A stretch of DNA of 64,000 bases, taken from contig NZ_FSQT01000002.1 of the NCBI RefSeq assembly GCF_900143515.1, positions 4,527,501-4,591,500 of the forward strand, written 5' to 3'. Under the pieces are notes generated by a model. The model searched no databases. It saw nothing but the letters and a program-made list of their open reading frames with translations, and had not been told where the DNA came from. Below, piece by piece: positions 25,014-34,516 of the stretch. This stretch comes from Micromonospora cremea. Its GTDB lineage: Bacteria > Actinomycetota > Actinomycetes > Mycobacteriales > Micromonosporaceae. The position numbers and the translations under genes are program-made. Each line of letters starts with the position of its first letter. Position 1 is the stretch's first letter.

Positions 25014-26086
25014 CCCTGTTCGAGCGGGCGGTGCGGCCCTGGCTGTTCCGGATCGGGAACGGGGACGCGGAGGCGGCGCACGAGTGGACGTTGCGGCGGT
25101 TGACCGCGCTGTCCCGGCGGCCGGCCGCACTGGCGGCGCTGCGTGCCCGGTACGCGGCCCGGGCGCCGCGCACGGTGTTCGGTGTCGAGTTCCCCAACCC
25201 GGTCGGTTTGGCCGCCGGGATGGACAAGGACGGGGCGGCGTTGCCGGCCTGGCCGGCGCTCGGCTTCGGTTTCGTCGAGGTCGGCACGGTCACCGCGCAC
25301 GCCCAGCCGGGCAACCCCCGGCCGCGGCTGTTCCGGCTGCCGGCCAGCGAGGCGGTGGTCAACCGGATGGGCTTCAACAACGCCGGCGCCGCCGCGCTGG
25401 CCGCCCGGCTGGCCGCGCTGCCGCGCCCGATCGGCGTACCGCTGGGCATCTCGCTGGGCAAGTCCAAGGTGACCCCGCTCGACGAGGCGGTCGAGGACTA
25501 CCTCGCCTCGTACCGGGCGCTGCGCGGGCACGGCGACTACTTCGCGGTGAACGTCTCCTCACCGAACACCCCGGGGCTGCGCTCGTTGCAGGACCGCGCG
25601 CACCTGGACGCGCTGCTCGCCGCGCTGGTCGGGGAGAAGCCGGTACTGGTCAAGATCGCCCCTGATCTGACCGAGGCGGCGATCGCCGAGCTGCTGGAGG
25701 TCTGCCTGGCCCGGGGTGCGGCCGGGGTGATCGCCACCAACACCACCCTGGCCCGGGACGGTCTCGCCCCGGTGGACGCCGAGCGCGGCGCTCAGGCCGG
25801 CGGCCTCTCCGGCCGGCCGCTCACCGGCCGGGCGAGAGAGGTGGTCGCCTTCGTGCACCGGGAGACCGGCGGCCGACTACCGATCATCGGGGTCGGCGGT
25901 GTGCTGGACCCGGACGACGCGGCACGGATGTTCGACGCCGGCGCCGCCCTGGTGCAGCTCTACACCGGCTTCATCTACCGAGGCCCATCCCTGGTCCGCG
26001 CCATAACCCGCACCACCCCCACCCCCACCGTTCCCCCCGCCCCCGCCCCCGCCCCCGCCACCGACCCCCGCCCCGCGTCGATCTAG
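25010..26086 (+). CDS. pyrD: Dihydroorotate dehydrogenase (quinone), class 2
   Basis: 358 residues, GTG start coupled to carB. Class 2, membrane-associated and quinone-linked: N-terminal helical region [24 protein letters not shown]-binding and catalytic stretches: [72 protein letters not shown] (Asn/Ser base region), GVIATNTTL, and the phosphate loop [14 protein letters not shown] with [11 protein letters not shown]. The C-terminus has an unusual tail of alternating P, T and A, and the last codons plus the TAG stop lie inside an intergenic inverted repeat (see 26071-26144). Confidence 0.96.
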
Positions 26087-26144
26087 GGCAGATCGTCGTG
26101 ATCGGAGGTCCAGTAGCGACAAGCTGCCCTAGATCGGCGCGGGG
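26071..26144. repeat. Long inverted repeat containing the pyrD stop codon
   Basis: Left arm 26071-26098 and right arm 26117-26144 match at 25 of 28 positions; both contain GATCTAGGGCAG or its complement (CTGCCCTAGATC) next to a CCCCGCG end. The 18-nt centre is TGATCGGAGGTCCAGTAG. The pyrD stop TAG is inside the CTAG of the left arm. It resembles a mobile palindromic (REP/MITE-like) intergenic element; it could also terminate transcription in either direction. It is followed by a purine/G-rich stretch (26145-26200). Confidence 0.75.
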
Positions 26145-26204
26145 CGGGCGACGGGGAGAGGGCGGGAGCGGGCGGGCGAGGGACGGGGAGAGGGGAGCGG
26201 GCGC

Positions 26205-27479
26205 GTGACGCCTGAGGAGATTCTGAGCGTTGACCGGGCGCACGTCTGGCATCCGTACGCCGCGCTGCCGCCCGCGAACCCGCCGTACGTGGTGCAGAGC
26301 GCCGAGGGGGTACGGCTGCGGCTGGCCGACGGCCGGGCGCTGGTGGACGGGATGTCGTCCTGGTGGGCGGCGATCCACGGGTACCGGCACCCGACGTTGG
26401 ACGCGGCGGTGACCGACCAGCTCGGCCGGATGAGTCACGTGATGTTCGGCGGGCTCACCCACGAACCCGCGGTCCAGCTCGCCCGGACCCTGGTCGAGCT
26501 GACCCCGGACGGCCTGGAGCACGTCTTCCTGGCCGACTCCGGCTCGGTCAGCGTCGAGGTGGCGGTAAAGATGTGCCTGCAGTACCAGCGGGCCGTCGGC
26601 CGGCCGCAGCGGCGCCGGCTGGCCACCTGGCGGGGCGGCTACCACGGCGACACGTTCCACCCGATGAGCGTCTGCGACCCGGAGGGCGGAATGCACCACC
26701 TCTGGGGCGACGTGCTGCCCCGGCAGGTCTTCGCCCCGGTCCCGCCGGGCGGTTTCACCGATCCGCCCGACGAGGCGTACGTGGCGGCGCTGGTGGACGC
26801 GGTCGAGCGGCACGCCCACGAACTGGCCGCGGTGATCGTCGAGCCGGTGGTGCAGGGCGCCGGCGGGATGCGCTTTCACCATCCGGGGTACCTGCGGGTG
26901 CTGCGCGAGGTGACCCGCGCGCACGGGATCCTGCTGATCTTCGACGAGATCGCCACCGGCTTCGGCCGTACCGGCACGATGTTCGCCGCCGAGCACGCCG
27001 GGGTGTCCCCGGACGTGATGTGCCTGGGCAAGGCGCTCACCGGCGGTTACCTGACCCTGGCGGCGACGCTCTGCACCCCGCAGGTCGCCCAGGCGATCTC
27101 CGCCACCGGCGTGCTGGCGCACGGGCCCACCTTCATGGGCAACCCGTTGGCCTGCGCGGTGGCCAACGCCTCCATCGGGCTGCTGCGAGCCGAAGACTGG
27201 GCGGCGCAGGTGGCCAGGATCGGCGCCGGCCTGCGCGCCGGGCTGGAGCCCCTGCGTGGCGCGCCGGGCGTGGCCGACGTGCGGGTCCTCGGCGCGATCG
27301 GGGTGGTCCAACTCGATCACGAGGTCGACCTCGGCGCGGCCACCACCGCGGCGGTCGACCGGGGGGTGTGGCTGCGGCCGTTCCGCGACCTGATCTACAC
27401 GATGCCGCCGTACGTCACCGGCGACGCCGACCTGGCCCGGATCGCCTCCGGGGTGGCGGCGGCGGTGGCGGCCGGCTGA
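26205..27479 (+). CDS. bioA: Adenosylmethionine--8-amino-7-oxononanoate aminotransferase
   Basis: 424 residues, GTG start with AGGGGAG upstream. PLP-dependent class III aminotransferase of biotin synthesis: uses SAM as amino donor to make DAPA. BioA-type N-terminus [63 protein letters not shown], the catalytic-Asp strand [14 protein letters not shown] and the PLP Lys in [17 protein letters not shown], then [18 protein letters not shown]. No bioF, bioD or bioB is adjacent; it sits between pyrD and pyrF. Confidence 0.93.
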   Translation: MTPEEILSVDRAHVWHPYAALPPANPPYVVQSAEGVRLRLADGRALVDGMSSWWAAIHGYRHPTLDAAVTDQLGRMSHVMFGGLTHEPAVQLARTLVELTPDGLEHVFLADSGSVSVEVAVKMCLQYQRAVGRPQRRRLATWRGGYHGDTFHPMSVCDPEGGMHHLWGDVLPRQVFAPVPPGGFTDPPDEAYVAALVDAVERHAHELAAVIVEPVVQGAGGMRFHHPGYLRVLREVTRAHGILLIFDEIATGFGRTGTMFAAEHAGVSPDVMCLGKALTGGYLTLAATLCTPQVAQAISATGVLAHGPTFMGNPLACAVANASIGLLRAEDWAAQVARIGAGLRAGLEPLRGAPGVADVRVLGAIGVVQLDHEVDLGAATTAAVDRGVWLRPFRDLIYTMPPYVTGDADLARIASGVAAAVAAG

Positions 27480-27550
27480 GCCGGCCCCAGCACCGGTCCA
27501 GAGCTATCCGTGGCGGGCTGCCGCCCGGGCGAGGAGAGGGGAAGTACCGG

Positions 27551-28387
27551 ATGGACAGCTTCGGCACCCGACTGCACCGGTCCGTGAGCGAGCGGGGACC
27601 GCTCTGCGTGGGCATCGACCCGCATCCCGGTCTGCTGGCCCGCTGGGGCCTCACCGACGACGTTCAGGGGCTCGACCGGTTCACCCGGACCGTGGTGGAC
27701 GCCCTCGGTGACCGGGTTGCGGTGGTCAAGCCTCAGTCGGCCTTTTTCGAGCGTTTCGGGTCCCGCGGTGTGGCGATTCTTGAGTCAACTATCCGACAGT
27801 TACGCGATGCCGGTTCGCTCGTTCTGCTGGACGTCAAGCGCGGCGACATCGGCTCGACGGTCAGCGCGTACGCCTCCGCGTATCTTGATCCATCCAGTCC
27901 GCTGTATGTCGACGCGGTCACCGCGAGTCCCTACCTGGGGGTCGGTTCCCTGGCGCCGATGTTCGAGCTGGCCGCCGAGCACGGCGGCGGGGTGTTCGTG
28001 CTGGCCCTCACCTCGAACCCGGAGGGAGCCGCCGTGCAGCGGGCCTGCACGGCCGACGGCCGCACCGTGGCGCAGACCGTGATCGACGAGATTTCCCAGC
28101 TCAACAGGGGTGCGACCCCTCTCGGCAGCTTCGGGCTGGTGGTCGGCGCGACCATCGGCGACACCGGACACGACCTCTCCGGGGTGGGTGGTCCGCTGCT
28201 CGCGCCGGGGCTCGGCGCGCAGGGTGCCGGGGCCGACGATCTGCGAACCGTCTTCGGTTCGAACCTCGCCGCGGTGCTCCCGTCGTACTCCCGGGAGGTG
28301 CTCTCCGCGGGCCCCGACGTCGCCGCCCTGCGGGCTGCCGCGGACCGGGTGCTGGCCGAGTGCCGGGGCGTTCTGGCAGCCCGGTGA
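27551..28387 (+). CDS. pyrF: Orotidine-5'-phosphate decarboxylase (type 2)
   Basis: 278 residues from the ATG at 27551. Final UMP-forming step. Type 2, mycobacterial-like PyrF: LCVGIDPHPGLLARWGL, VVKPQSAFFERFGSRG, the catalytic LLDVKRGDIGST, then TASPYLGVGSLAPMF and LVVGATIGDTGHDL. It has a TTA leucine codon at 27800-27802, rare in such G+C-rich DNA, in a locally less G+C-biased stretch (about 27720-27910). It is separated from the main pyr operon by the inverted repeat and bioA. Confidence 0.95.
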   Translation: MDSFGTRLHRSVSERGPLCVGIDPHPGLLARWGLTDDVQGLDRFTRTVVDALGDRVAVVKPQSAFFERFGSRGVAILESTIRQLRDAGSLVLLDVKRGDIGSTVSAYASAYLDPSSPLYVDAVTASPYLGVGSLAPMFELAAEHGGGVFVLALTSNPEGAAVQRACTADGRTVAQTVIDEISQLNRGATPLGSFGLVVGATIGDTGHDLSGVGGPLLAPGLGAQGAGADDLRTVFGSNLAAVLPSYSREVLSAGPDVAALRAAADRVLAECRGVLAAR

Positions 28388-28410
28388 CTGACTGACGGCT
28401 CGGTCACTTT

Positions 28411-28424
28411 GCGATGATCATCGC
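28411..28424. promoter_or_regulatory. Perfect 14-bp palindrome upstream of mihF
   Basis: GCGATGATCATCGC is a perfect palindrome in the 178-bp gap between pyrF and mihF, about 140 bp before the mihF start. Possible operator; no regulator can be named. Confidence 0.3.
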
Positions 28425-28565
28425 GCGTCCACGTTGCCGAAAGCTCCGTTGACCGCTAGTTTTCCCCGCGCTGGGAACCACGGACCCCTTGGTTCACAGC
28501 GACACCACGTTTCACAGATGCGGCGGTGCGCCCCGCCCGCCGCGATAGGGACCTGAGGAGAACTG

Positions 28566-28883
28566 GTGCCGCTCCCGTCACTGACCCCCGAACAGCGCGC
28601 TGCCGCGCTCGAGAAGGCCGCGGAGATCCGCAAGGCCCGTGCCGAGCTGAAGGAGCAGCTCAAGCAGGGCAAGACCACCCTTGGTGCCGTCCTTGAGCGG
28701 GCCGAGAGCGACGACGTCGTGGGTAAGCTCAAGGTTTCGGCCGTCCTGCAGGCGATGCCGGGCATCGGCAAGATCCGGGCTACCCAGATCATGGAAAAGC
28801 TCAAGATCGCCGACAGCCGTCGCCTGCGCGGCCTTGGTGAGCAGCAGCGCAAGGCACTGCTTGGAGAGTTCGCCGCCAACTGA
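28566..28883 (+). CDS. mihF: Actinobacterial integration host factor, nucleoid-associated protein
   Basis: 105 residues, GTG start with TGAGGAG upstream. Matches the mycobacterial mIHF / Streptomyces sIHF family: a long N-terminal helix (PLPSLTPEQRAAALEKAAEI, RKARAELKEQLKQGKTTLGA) and a helix-two-turn-helix DNA-binding part VSAVLQAMPGIGKIRATQIM with the G-I-G-K turn. It binds DNA with little sequence specificity and in Streptomyces affects nucleoid structure, sporulation and antibiotic production. It lies directly upstream of gmk and rpoZ, the standard actinobacterial order. Confidence 0.95.
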   Translation: MPLPSLTPEQRAAALEKAAEIRKARAELKEQLKQGKTTLGAVLERAESDDVVGKLKVSAVLQAMPGIGKIRATQIMEKLKIADSRRLRGLGEQQRKALLGEFAAN

Positions 28884-28896
28884 ACCTGGCAGCGTG

Positions 28897-28909
28897 TAGA
28901 AACAAGCAG
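28897..28909 (+). promoter_or_regulatory. Possible leaderless promoter of gmk
   Basis: TAGAAA (28897-28902) places the expected transcription start exactly at the gmk GTG (28909). There is no Shine-Dalgarno sequence before that GTG. The -35 is not clear. Confidence 0.4.
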
Positions 28910-29442
28910 TGAGCACGGATGACGAGGCGCGCCCGGCGGCTCGGCTCACTGTCCTGGCTGGACCTTCGGGTTCCGGCAGGGAGAGTGTCGTCGAGCTCGT
29001 CCGGGCGCGTTCTCCGTCCGTGTGGATCCCGGTGCCGGCGACCACCCGGCCGCGCCGGGAGCGGGAGATCGACGGGGAGGACCGGGTCTTCCTCGCTCCC
29101 GCGGAGTTCGACCGCCGGGTGGCCGCCGGCGAGCTGCTGGAGTGGTCCCGGATCGGCCCGCACCGCCGGGGCACCCCGTACCCGCCGCTGCGCGCCCGGC
29201 TCGACGCGGGGCAGCCGGTGCTGCTCCCGCTCGACGTGACCGGCGCCCAGCTGGTCCGGGCGCGATTACCCGACGCCCGGCTGGTGCTGCTGAGCCCGCC
29301 CGGTCACCGACCCGACGCCGCCGTGGCGGCGACCTTCGAGCACGCCCTGACCCACGACCTCACCGATCGCGTGGTTGCCGAGCTGGTAGGCTTACTCGGT
29401 TCTTCTTATCCGGATCCGGCCTGGTCGCGCGTGCGCGGCTGA
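28909..29442 (+). CDS. gmk: Guanylate kinase-like protein with altered P-loop
   Basis: 177 residues, shorter than typical Gmk (about 190-210). Guanylate-kinase features are clear: GPSGSGRES at residues 18-26, PATTRPRREREIDGEDRVF (GMP-binding), EFDRRVAAGELLEWS, and LLPLDVTGAQLVRARLPDA. But the Walker A Lys and following Ser are Arg24 and Glu25, the residues that contact ATP phosphates in normal GPSGxGKS. The C-terminal third lacks the usual RLxxRG-type lid and adenine-binding segments. It holds two TTA codons (29266, 29392). Position between mihF and rpoZ is the canonical gmk locus. Either a divergent kinase or one with reduced or lost activity. Confidence 0.8.
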   Translation: MSTDDEARPAARLTVLAGPSGSGRESVVELVRARSPSVWIPVPATTRPRREREIDGEDRVFLAPAEFDRRVAAGELLEWSRIGPHRRGTPYPPLRARLDAGQPVLLPLDVTGAQLVRARLPDARLVLLSPPGHRPDAAVAATFEHALTHDLTDRVVAELVGLLGSSYPDPAWSRVRG

Positions 29443-29506
29443 CAGCCGGCTGCCGTTGAGACTCAGCACCGCGTCCGCGCGGCTCGAAAGACGCAGAGGT
29501 TAATTC

Positions 29507-29770
29507 GTGGGATCCATCGCCAACCCCGAAGGCATCACCAACCCGCCGATCGACGAGCTCCTCGAGAAGACGACGTCGAAGTACGCGCTGGTCATCTTCG
29601 CCGCCAAGCGCGCGCGCCAGGTCAACGCCTACTACAGCCAGCTCGGCGAGGGCCTGCTGGAGTACGTCGGCCCGCTCGTCGAGACCACCCCCCAGGAGAA
29701 GCCCCTCTCCATCGCCATGCGCGAGATCAACGGGGGCCTGCTCACCGCTGAGCCGACCGACCAGCCGTAA
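29507..29770 (+). CDS. rpoZ: DNA-directed RNA polymerase omega subunit
   Basis: 87 residues, GTG start. Small subunit that binds the beta-prime C-terminus and assists RNA polymerase assembly. Signatures: [40 protein letters not shown] and [14 protein letters not shown]. Length and order (gmk-rpoZ-coaBC) are typical. 13 nt separate it from coaBC. Confidence 0.97.
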   Translation: MGSIANPEGITNPPIDELLEKTTSKYALVIFAAKRARQVNAYYSQLGEGLLEYVGPLVETTPQEKPLSIAMREINGGLLTAEPTDQP

Positions 29771-29783
29771 GCCCCCGGCGTCG

Positions 29784-30992
29784 ATGTCCGCCGGGATCGT
29801 CCTCGGGGTCGGCGGCGGCATCGCCGCCTACAAGGCCTGCGAGCTGCTGCGGCTCTTCACCGAATCGGGTCACCGGGTTCGCGTGGTGCCGACCGCGTCG
29901 GCGCTCCGCTTCGTCGGAGCGCCGACCTGGGCAGCGCTCTCCGGCCAGCCGATCGCCGACGACGTCTGGTCCGACGTGCACGAGGTGCCGCACGTGCGGC
30001 TCGGCCAGCAGGCCGACCTGGTGGTGGTCGCGCCGACCACCGCCGACCTGCTCGCCAAGGCCGCCCACGGGCTCGCCGACGACCTGCTGACCAACACGCT
30101 GCTGACCGCGCGCTGCCCGGTGGTGCTGGCTCCGGCCATGCACACCGAGATGTGGGAGCACCCGGCCACCGTGGCCAACGTCGCCACGCTGCGCGCCCGT
30201 GGTGTCCGGGTCATCGAGCCGGCCGTCGGCCGGCTCACCGGCGTCGACACCGGCAAGGGCCGGCTGCCCGACCCGGCGGAGATCTTCGCGGTCGCCCGTC
30301 GGGTCCTGGCCCGGGGCGGGCCCGCACCCACCGACCTGGCCGGCCGCCGGGTGGTGGTCACCGCGGGTGGCACCCGCGAGCCGCTGGACCCGGTCCGTTT
30401 CCTCGGTAACCGCTCCTCCGGCAAGCAGGGCTACGCGTTCGCCCGGGCGGCCGTCGCCCGGGGTGCCCGGGTCACCCTGATCGCGGCCAACGTCTCCCTC
30501 GCCGACCCGGCCGGGGTCGACCTGGTCCGGGTGGGCACCACCGGCGAGCTGCGGGAGGCGACGCTGAAGGCCGCCGTCGAGGCCGATGCGGTGGTGATGG
30601 CGGCGGCTCCGGCTGATTTCCGGCCGGCGACGTACGCGCCTGGCAAAATCAAGAAGTCGGACGACGGTGACGCGCCCACCATCGAGCTCGTCACGAACCC
30701 GGACATCGCGGCAGAGCTCGGCCAGCGCAAACGACCGGAGCAGGTGCTGGTGGTGTTCGCCGCCGAGACCGGCGATGCGGAGGCCAACGGCCGGGCGAAA
30801 CTCACCCGGAAACGGGCCGACCTGATCGTGGTCAACGAGGTCGGCGTGGACAAGGTCTTCGGCGCCGACACCAACACGGTGACGGTCATCGGCGCGGATG
30901 GCTCGGTCAGCCGGCTGCCGGAGCAGGCCAAGGAGGATGTGGCCGACTCCGTCTGGGATCTCGTCGTGGCGCGGTTGCCCGGCCGCTCCTGA
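29784..30992 (+). CDS. coaBC: Bifunctional phosphopantothenoylcysteine decarboxylase / phosphopantothenate--cysteine ligase
   Basis: 402 residues. Two coenzyme A steps in one protein. The N-terminal flavin-dependent decarboxylase (CoaC, residues 1 to about 180) has GVGGGIAAYKACELLRLF, the active-site His in VPHVRLGQQADLVVVAP, and PAMHTEMWEHPA. The C-terminal ligase (CoaB) has VVTAGGTREPLDPVRFLGNR with SSGKQGYAFARAA, then AAPADFRPATYAPGKIKKSD and VFAAETGD. Starts ATG at 29784. Confidence 0.97.
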   Translation: MSAGIVLGVGGGIAAYKACELLRLFTESGHRVRVVPTASALRFVGAPTWAALSGQPIADDVWSDVHEVPHVRLGQQADLVVVAPTTADLLAKAAHGLADDLLTNTLLTARCPVVLAPAMHTEMWEHPATVANVATLRARGVRVIEPAVGRLTGVDTGKGRLPDPAEIFAVARRVLARGGPAPTDLAGRRVVVTAGGTREPLDPVRFLGNRSSGKQGYAFARAAVARGARVTLIAANVSLADPAGVDLVRVGTTGELREATLKAAVEADAVVMAAAPADFRPATYAPGKIKKSDDGDAPTIELVTNPDIAAELGQRKRPEQVLVVFAAETGDAEANGRAKLTRKRADLIVVNEVGVDKVFGADTNTVTVIGADGSVSRLPEQAKEDVADSVWDLVVARLPGRS

Positions 30993-31017
30993 CGGGTGGA
31001 ACAGGGCGCGACCGATC

Positions 31018-31046
31018 CCGACACCCGCCGCAGCGGTGACTAGACT
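31018..31046 (+). promoter_or_regulatory. Likely metK promoter
   Basis: CCGACA (31018-31023) and TAGACT (31041-31046) are 17 nt apart, about 33 nt before the metK GTG, which has its own AGGAG at 31071-31075. I saw no SAM-riboswitch-like structure in the short leader. Confidence 0.5.
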
Positions 31047-31079
31047 GCCGCGGAACGACTTCACACGCTTAGGAGTGCC

Positions 31080-32273
31080 GTGACACGCCGCCTCTTCACG
31101 TCCGAATCGGTCACGGAAGGCCACCCGGACAAGATCGCCGACCAGATCAGCGATGGCATCCTCGACGCCCTGCTCGCCGAGGATCCGCACAGCCGGGTGG
31201 CGGTGGAAACCATGATCACCACCGGGCAGGTGCACATCGCTGGTGAGGTCACCACCAAGGCGTACGCCGACATCCCGACGATCGTCCGCCGGACCATCCT
31301 CGACATCGGCTACGACTCTTCGAAGAAGGGCTTCGACGGCGCCTCCTGCGGGGTCAGCGTCTCCATCGGCGCGCAGTCCGAGGACATCGCGCAGGGCGTG
31401 GACAATGCCTTCGAGCTGCGCACCGGGGCCTCGGAGAGCGCGCTGGACGCACAGGGCGCCGGGGACCAGGGCATGATGTTCGGCTTCGCCTGCTCGGAGA
31501 CGCCCGAGCTGATGCCGCTGCCGATCGCGCTGGCACACCGGCTGGCCCGCCGGCTCGCCGCGGTGCGCAAGGACGGCACCATCCCGTACCTGCGCCCGGA
31601 CGGCAAGACCCAGGTGACCATCGAGTACGAGGGGCTGCGCCCGGTCCGGCTCAACACCGTGGTCGTGTCCAGCCAGCACGCCGCGGACATCTCGCTGGAG
31701 TCGCTGCTCACCCCGGACGTGCGCGACCACGTCATCGCTCCGGAGCTGGAGAGCCTCGGTCTGGACACCGACGGCTACCGGCTGCTGGTCAACCCGACCG
31801 GCCGGTTCGAGATCGGTGGCCCGATGGGCGACGCCGGGCTGACCGGTCGCAAGATCATCGTCGACACCTACGGCGGGTACGCCCGGCACGGCGGCGGCGC
31901 GTTCTCCGGCAAGGACCCGTCCAAGGTGGACCGCTCGGCCGCGTACGCGATGCGCTGGGTGGCCAAGAACGTGGTCGCCGCCGGCCTGGCCGAGCGGTGC
32001 GAGGCCCAGGTCGCGTACGCCATCGGCAAGGCGCACCCGGTGAGCCTGTTCATCGAGACGTTCGGCACCGAGACCGTGCCGGTCTCCTCGATCGAGAAGG
32101 CCGTCACCGAGGTGTTCGACCTGCGCCCGGCCGCGATCATCCGGGACCTCAACCTGCTCCGCCCGATCTACCAGCAGACCGCCGCGTACGGCCACTTCGG
32201 CCGCGAGCTGCCGGACCTGACCTGGGAGAGCACCGACCGGGCCGCCGACCTCAAGTCGGCCGCGGGAGCCTGA
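31080..32273 (+). CDS. metK: S-adenosylmethionine synthase
   Basis: 397 residues, GTG start with AGGAG 4 nt upstream. Makes SAM from methionine and ATP. Signatures: [56 protein letters not shown] and the phosphate-binding [20 protein letters not shown]. Full length. Its stop overlaps a possible CTG start of priA. Confidence 0.98.
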   Translation: MTRRLFTSESVTEGHPDKIADQISDGILDALLAEDPHSRVAVETMITTGQVHIAGEVTTKAYADIPTIVRRTILDIGYDSSKKGFDGASCGVSVSIGAQSEDIAQGVDNAFELRTGASESALDAQGAGDQGMMFGFACSETPELMPLPIALAHRLARRLAAVRKDGTIPYLRPDGKTQVTIEYEGLRPVRLNTVVVSSQHAADISLESLLTPDVRDHVIAPELESLGLDTDGYRLLVNPTGRFEIGGPMGDAGLTGRKIIVDTYGGYARHGGGAFSGKDPSKVDRSAAYAMRWVAKNVVAAGLAERCEAQVAYAIGKAHPVSLFIETFGTETVPVSSIEKAVTEVFDLRPAAIIRDLNLLRPIYQQTAAYGHFGRELPDLTWESTDRAADLKSAAGA

Positions 32274-34420
32274 CCGCCACCAGGCGCAGCGACCGGCGAC
32301 CCGCGGAAGGGTCGCCGGTCGCGCGCGTCTGCGTGGATGTCCCGCTGGCGCACCTGGACCGGCCGTTCGACTACCTGGTGCCGGCCGAGCTGGACGCCGT
32401 CGCGGTGCCCGGCACCCGGGTGAAGGTGCGCTTCGCGGGGCAGCTCGTCGACGGCTGGCTGCTGGCCCGCGCCGACGACTCCGGGCACACCGGCCGGCTC
32501 GCCTACCTGGAGAAGGTGGTCTCGCCGGAGCCGGTGCTGGCGCCCGAGATCGCCCGGTTGGCCCGCGCGGTCGCCGACCGGTACGCGGGCAGCCTCGCCG
32601 ACGTGCTGCGGCTCGCCGTGCCACCCCGGCACGCCCGGGTCGAGAAGGAGCCCCGCGGCGGCTCGCCCGCACCTGCGGCCGCCGCCGACGGTGCCGCTGA
32701 CCCGGCCGCGAGCGCCCCCTGCGACCCCGCCAGCGCCGAGCCGACGGCGACGATGAAGCCCCGGACCGACGATTCCGGGTCCTCCAGCTCGGCGCCCGCC
32801 GAACCCGGGTCCGTGACGACAACGACCGTCGAGCACGGGGCGGGACCGCCCGGCGGACCGGGGTTGGTGATCGACCCGCGCGGGTGGGAGGACTACCCGA
32901 CCGGTCCGGCGCTCCTGCGCGCGCTCACCGACGGCCGGGCGCCCCGGGCCGTTTGGTCGGCGCTGCCCGGCGAGGACTGGGCCGCCCGCTACGCCGACGC
33001 GGTCGCCGCCACCGTCGCCGGAGGCCGCGGCGCCGTCGTCGTGGTGGCCGACGCCCGCGACCTCCTTCGGCTGGACGCCGCGCTCACCGGCGTGCTCGGC
33101 CCGGGACGGCACGTCACCCTCTCCGCCGCGCTCGGTCCGGCCCGGCGCTACCGCGCGTTCCTCGCCGCCCGGCGCGGGGAGGTGCCGGTGGTGATCGGCA
33201 CCCGGGCGGCGATGTTCGCCCCGGTGGACCGGCTCGGCCTGGTCGCCGTCTGGGACGACGGCGACGACCTGCACGCCGAGCCCCGGGCCCCCTATCCGCA
33301 CGCCCGGGACGTGCTGCTCACCCGCGCCCAGCTCGCCGAGGCCGGCGCGCTGGTCGGCGGATACGCCCGCACCGCCGAGGCGCAGCTGCTGGTGGAGACC
33401 GGCTGGGCGCGGGAGGTGGTCGCCGACCGGGCGACCGTGCGGGCCCGTATCCCGGCCATCGCGCCGACCGGCGATGACCCGCAACTGGCCCGCGACCCCG
33501 GGGCGGCCACCGCCCGGCTGCCCAGCCTGGCCTGGACGGCCGCCCGCGACGCCCTCCGGGCGGACCTGCCGGTGCTGGTGCAGGTGCCCCGGCGCGGCTA
33601 CCTGCCCTCGATCGCCTGCGCGGACTGCCGCACCCCGGCCCGCTGCGCGCACTGCGCCGGCCCGCTCGCGCTGCCCTCGGCCGGCGGCACCCCGGCCTGC
33701 CGCTGGTGCGCCCGGGTGGCCGCCGCGTACGCCTGCCCCGAGTGCGGTGGCCGGCGGCTGCGGGCCGCGGTGACCGGCGCCCGGCGTACCGCCGAGGAGC
33801 TGGGCCGGGCGTTCCCCGGCGTGCCGGTGCGCACCTCGGGCCGCGAGGAGGTGCTGAGCGACGTGCCCGGCGGCGCGGCCCTGGTGGTCGCCACGCCCGG
33901 CGCCGAGCCGGTCGCCGAGGGCGGCTACGGCGCGGTGCTGCTGCTCGACTCGTGGGCCCTGCTGACCCGGGCCGACCTGCGCGCCGGCGAGGAGGCGCTG
34001 CGCCGCTGGCTGGCCGCCGCGGCGCTGGCCCGCCCGGCCCCGGCCGGCCGGGTGGTGGTGGTCGCCGACGGCGCGCTCGCCCCGGTGCAGGCGTTGCTGC
34101 GCTGGGACGCCGGCTGGTTCGCCGGCCGGGAACTGGCCGAGCGCCGCGAGCTGGGCTTCCCGCCGGCGGTACGGATGGCCAGCGTCACCGGCGCGGCCGA
34201 GGCGGTGGCCGACCTGCTCGACGCGGCCCGGCTGCCCGACGACGCCGAGGTGCTCGGGCCGGTGCCGGCCGAGGAGGGCCGCGAGCGGATGCTGGTGCGG
34301 GTGCCCCGGGCCCGGGCCGCCGCGCTGGCCGAGGCGCTGCACTCGGCCGCGGGGGCGCGCGCGGCCCGAAAGGCCGCCGACCCGGTCCGCCTCCAGGTCG
34401 ATCCGCTGAGCCTGTTCTGA
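32270..34420 (+). CDS. priA: Probable replication restart protein PriA (helicase-deficient actinobacterial type)
   Basis: 716 residues if begun at CTG 32270, overlapping the metK stop as CTGA. The first ATG/GTG/TTG in frame after it is GTG 32333, but that start would remove part of the conserved first strand [20 protein letters not shown], so a start upstream of 32333 seems likely. The N-terminal DNA-binding domain is intact. A low-complexity Ala/Ser/Thr insert of about 70 residues follows [12 protein letters not shown]. The zinc-binding cysteines remain as four CxxC pairs (C450/C453, C459/C462, C477/C480, C489/C492). No Walker A or DEAH motif is visible, as known for actinobacterial PriA, so it probably acts without helicase activity. 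Confidence 0.85.
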   Translation: MTATRRSDRRPAEGSPVARVCVDVPLAHLDRPFDYLVPAELDAVAVPGTRVKVRFAGQLVDGWLLARADDSGHTGRLAYLEKVVSPEPVLAPEIARLARAVADRYAGSLADVLRLAVPPRHARVEKEPRGGSPAPAAAADGAADPAASAPCDPASAEPTATMKPRTDDSGSSSSAPAEPGSVTTTTVEHGAGPPGGPGLVIDPRGWEDYPTGPALLRALTDGRAPRAVWSALPGEDWAARYADAVAATVAGGRGAVVVVADARDLLRLDAALTGVLGPGRHVTLSAALGPARRYRAFLAARRGEVPVVIGTRAAMFAPVDRLGLVAVWDDGDDLHAEPRAPYPHARDVLLTRAQLAEAGALVGGYARTAEAQLLVETGWAREVVADRATVRARIPAIAPTGDDPQLARDPGAATARLPSLAWTAARDALRADLPVLVQVPRRGYLPSIACADCRTPARCAHCAGPLALPSAGGTPACRWCARVAAAYACPECGGRRLRAAVTGARRTAEELGRAFPGVPVRTSGREEVLSDVPGGAALVVATPGAEPVAEGGYGAVLLLDSWALLTRADLRAGEEALRRWLAAAALARPAPAGRVVVVADGALAPVQALLRWDAGWFAGRELAERRELGFPPAVRMASVTGAAEAVADLLDAARLPDDAEVLGPVPAEEGRERMLVRVPRARAAALAEALHSAAGARAARKAADPVRLQVDPLSLF

Positions 34421-34510
34421 GCCGGCCGGCGGGCGCCGGCGGGCCGCCGACCTGCGCCGGAGCCCAGGCCCTCGCACACCGCGTCCGGCAAAGCGCTGGC
34501 GCCGGGGTGG

Positions 34511-34516
34511 TAGCAT
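34511..34516 (+). promoter_or_regulatory. Possible -10 element upstream of the kinase/ParB-like gene
   Basis: TAGCAT lies in the 253-bp gap after priA. A start of transcription about 7 nt later would fall 2 nt before ATG 34525, which opens a 43-codon frame ending in TGA at 34654-34656, directly overlapping a GTG (34653) in frame with the kinase gene. Confidence 0.3.

Noticed and set aside
31000..31079. Possible SAM riboswitch before metK
   Set aside because: The gap is too short and lacks the conserved SAM-riboswitch blocks; a simple promoter explains it.
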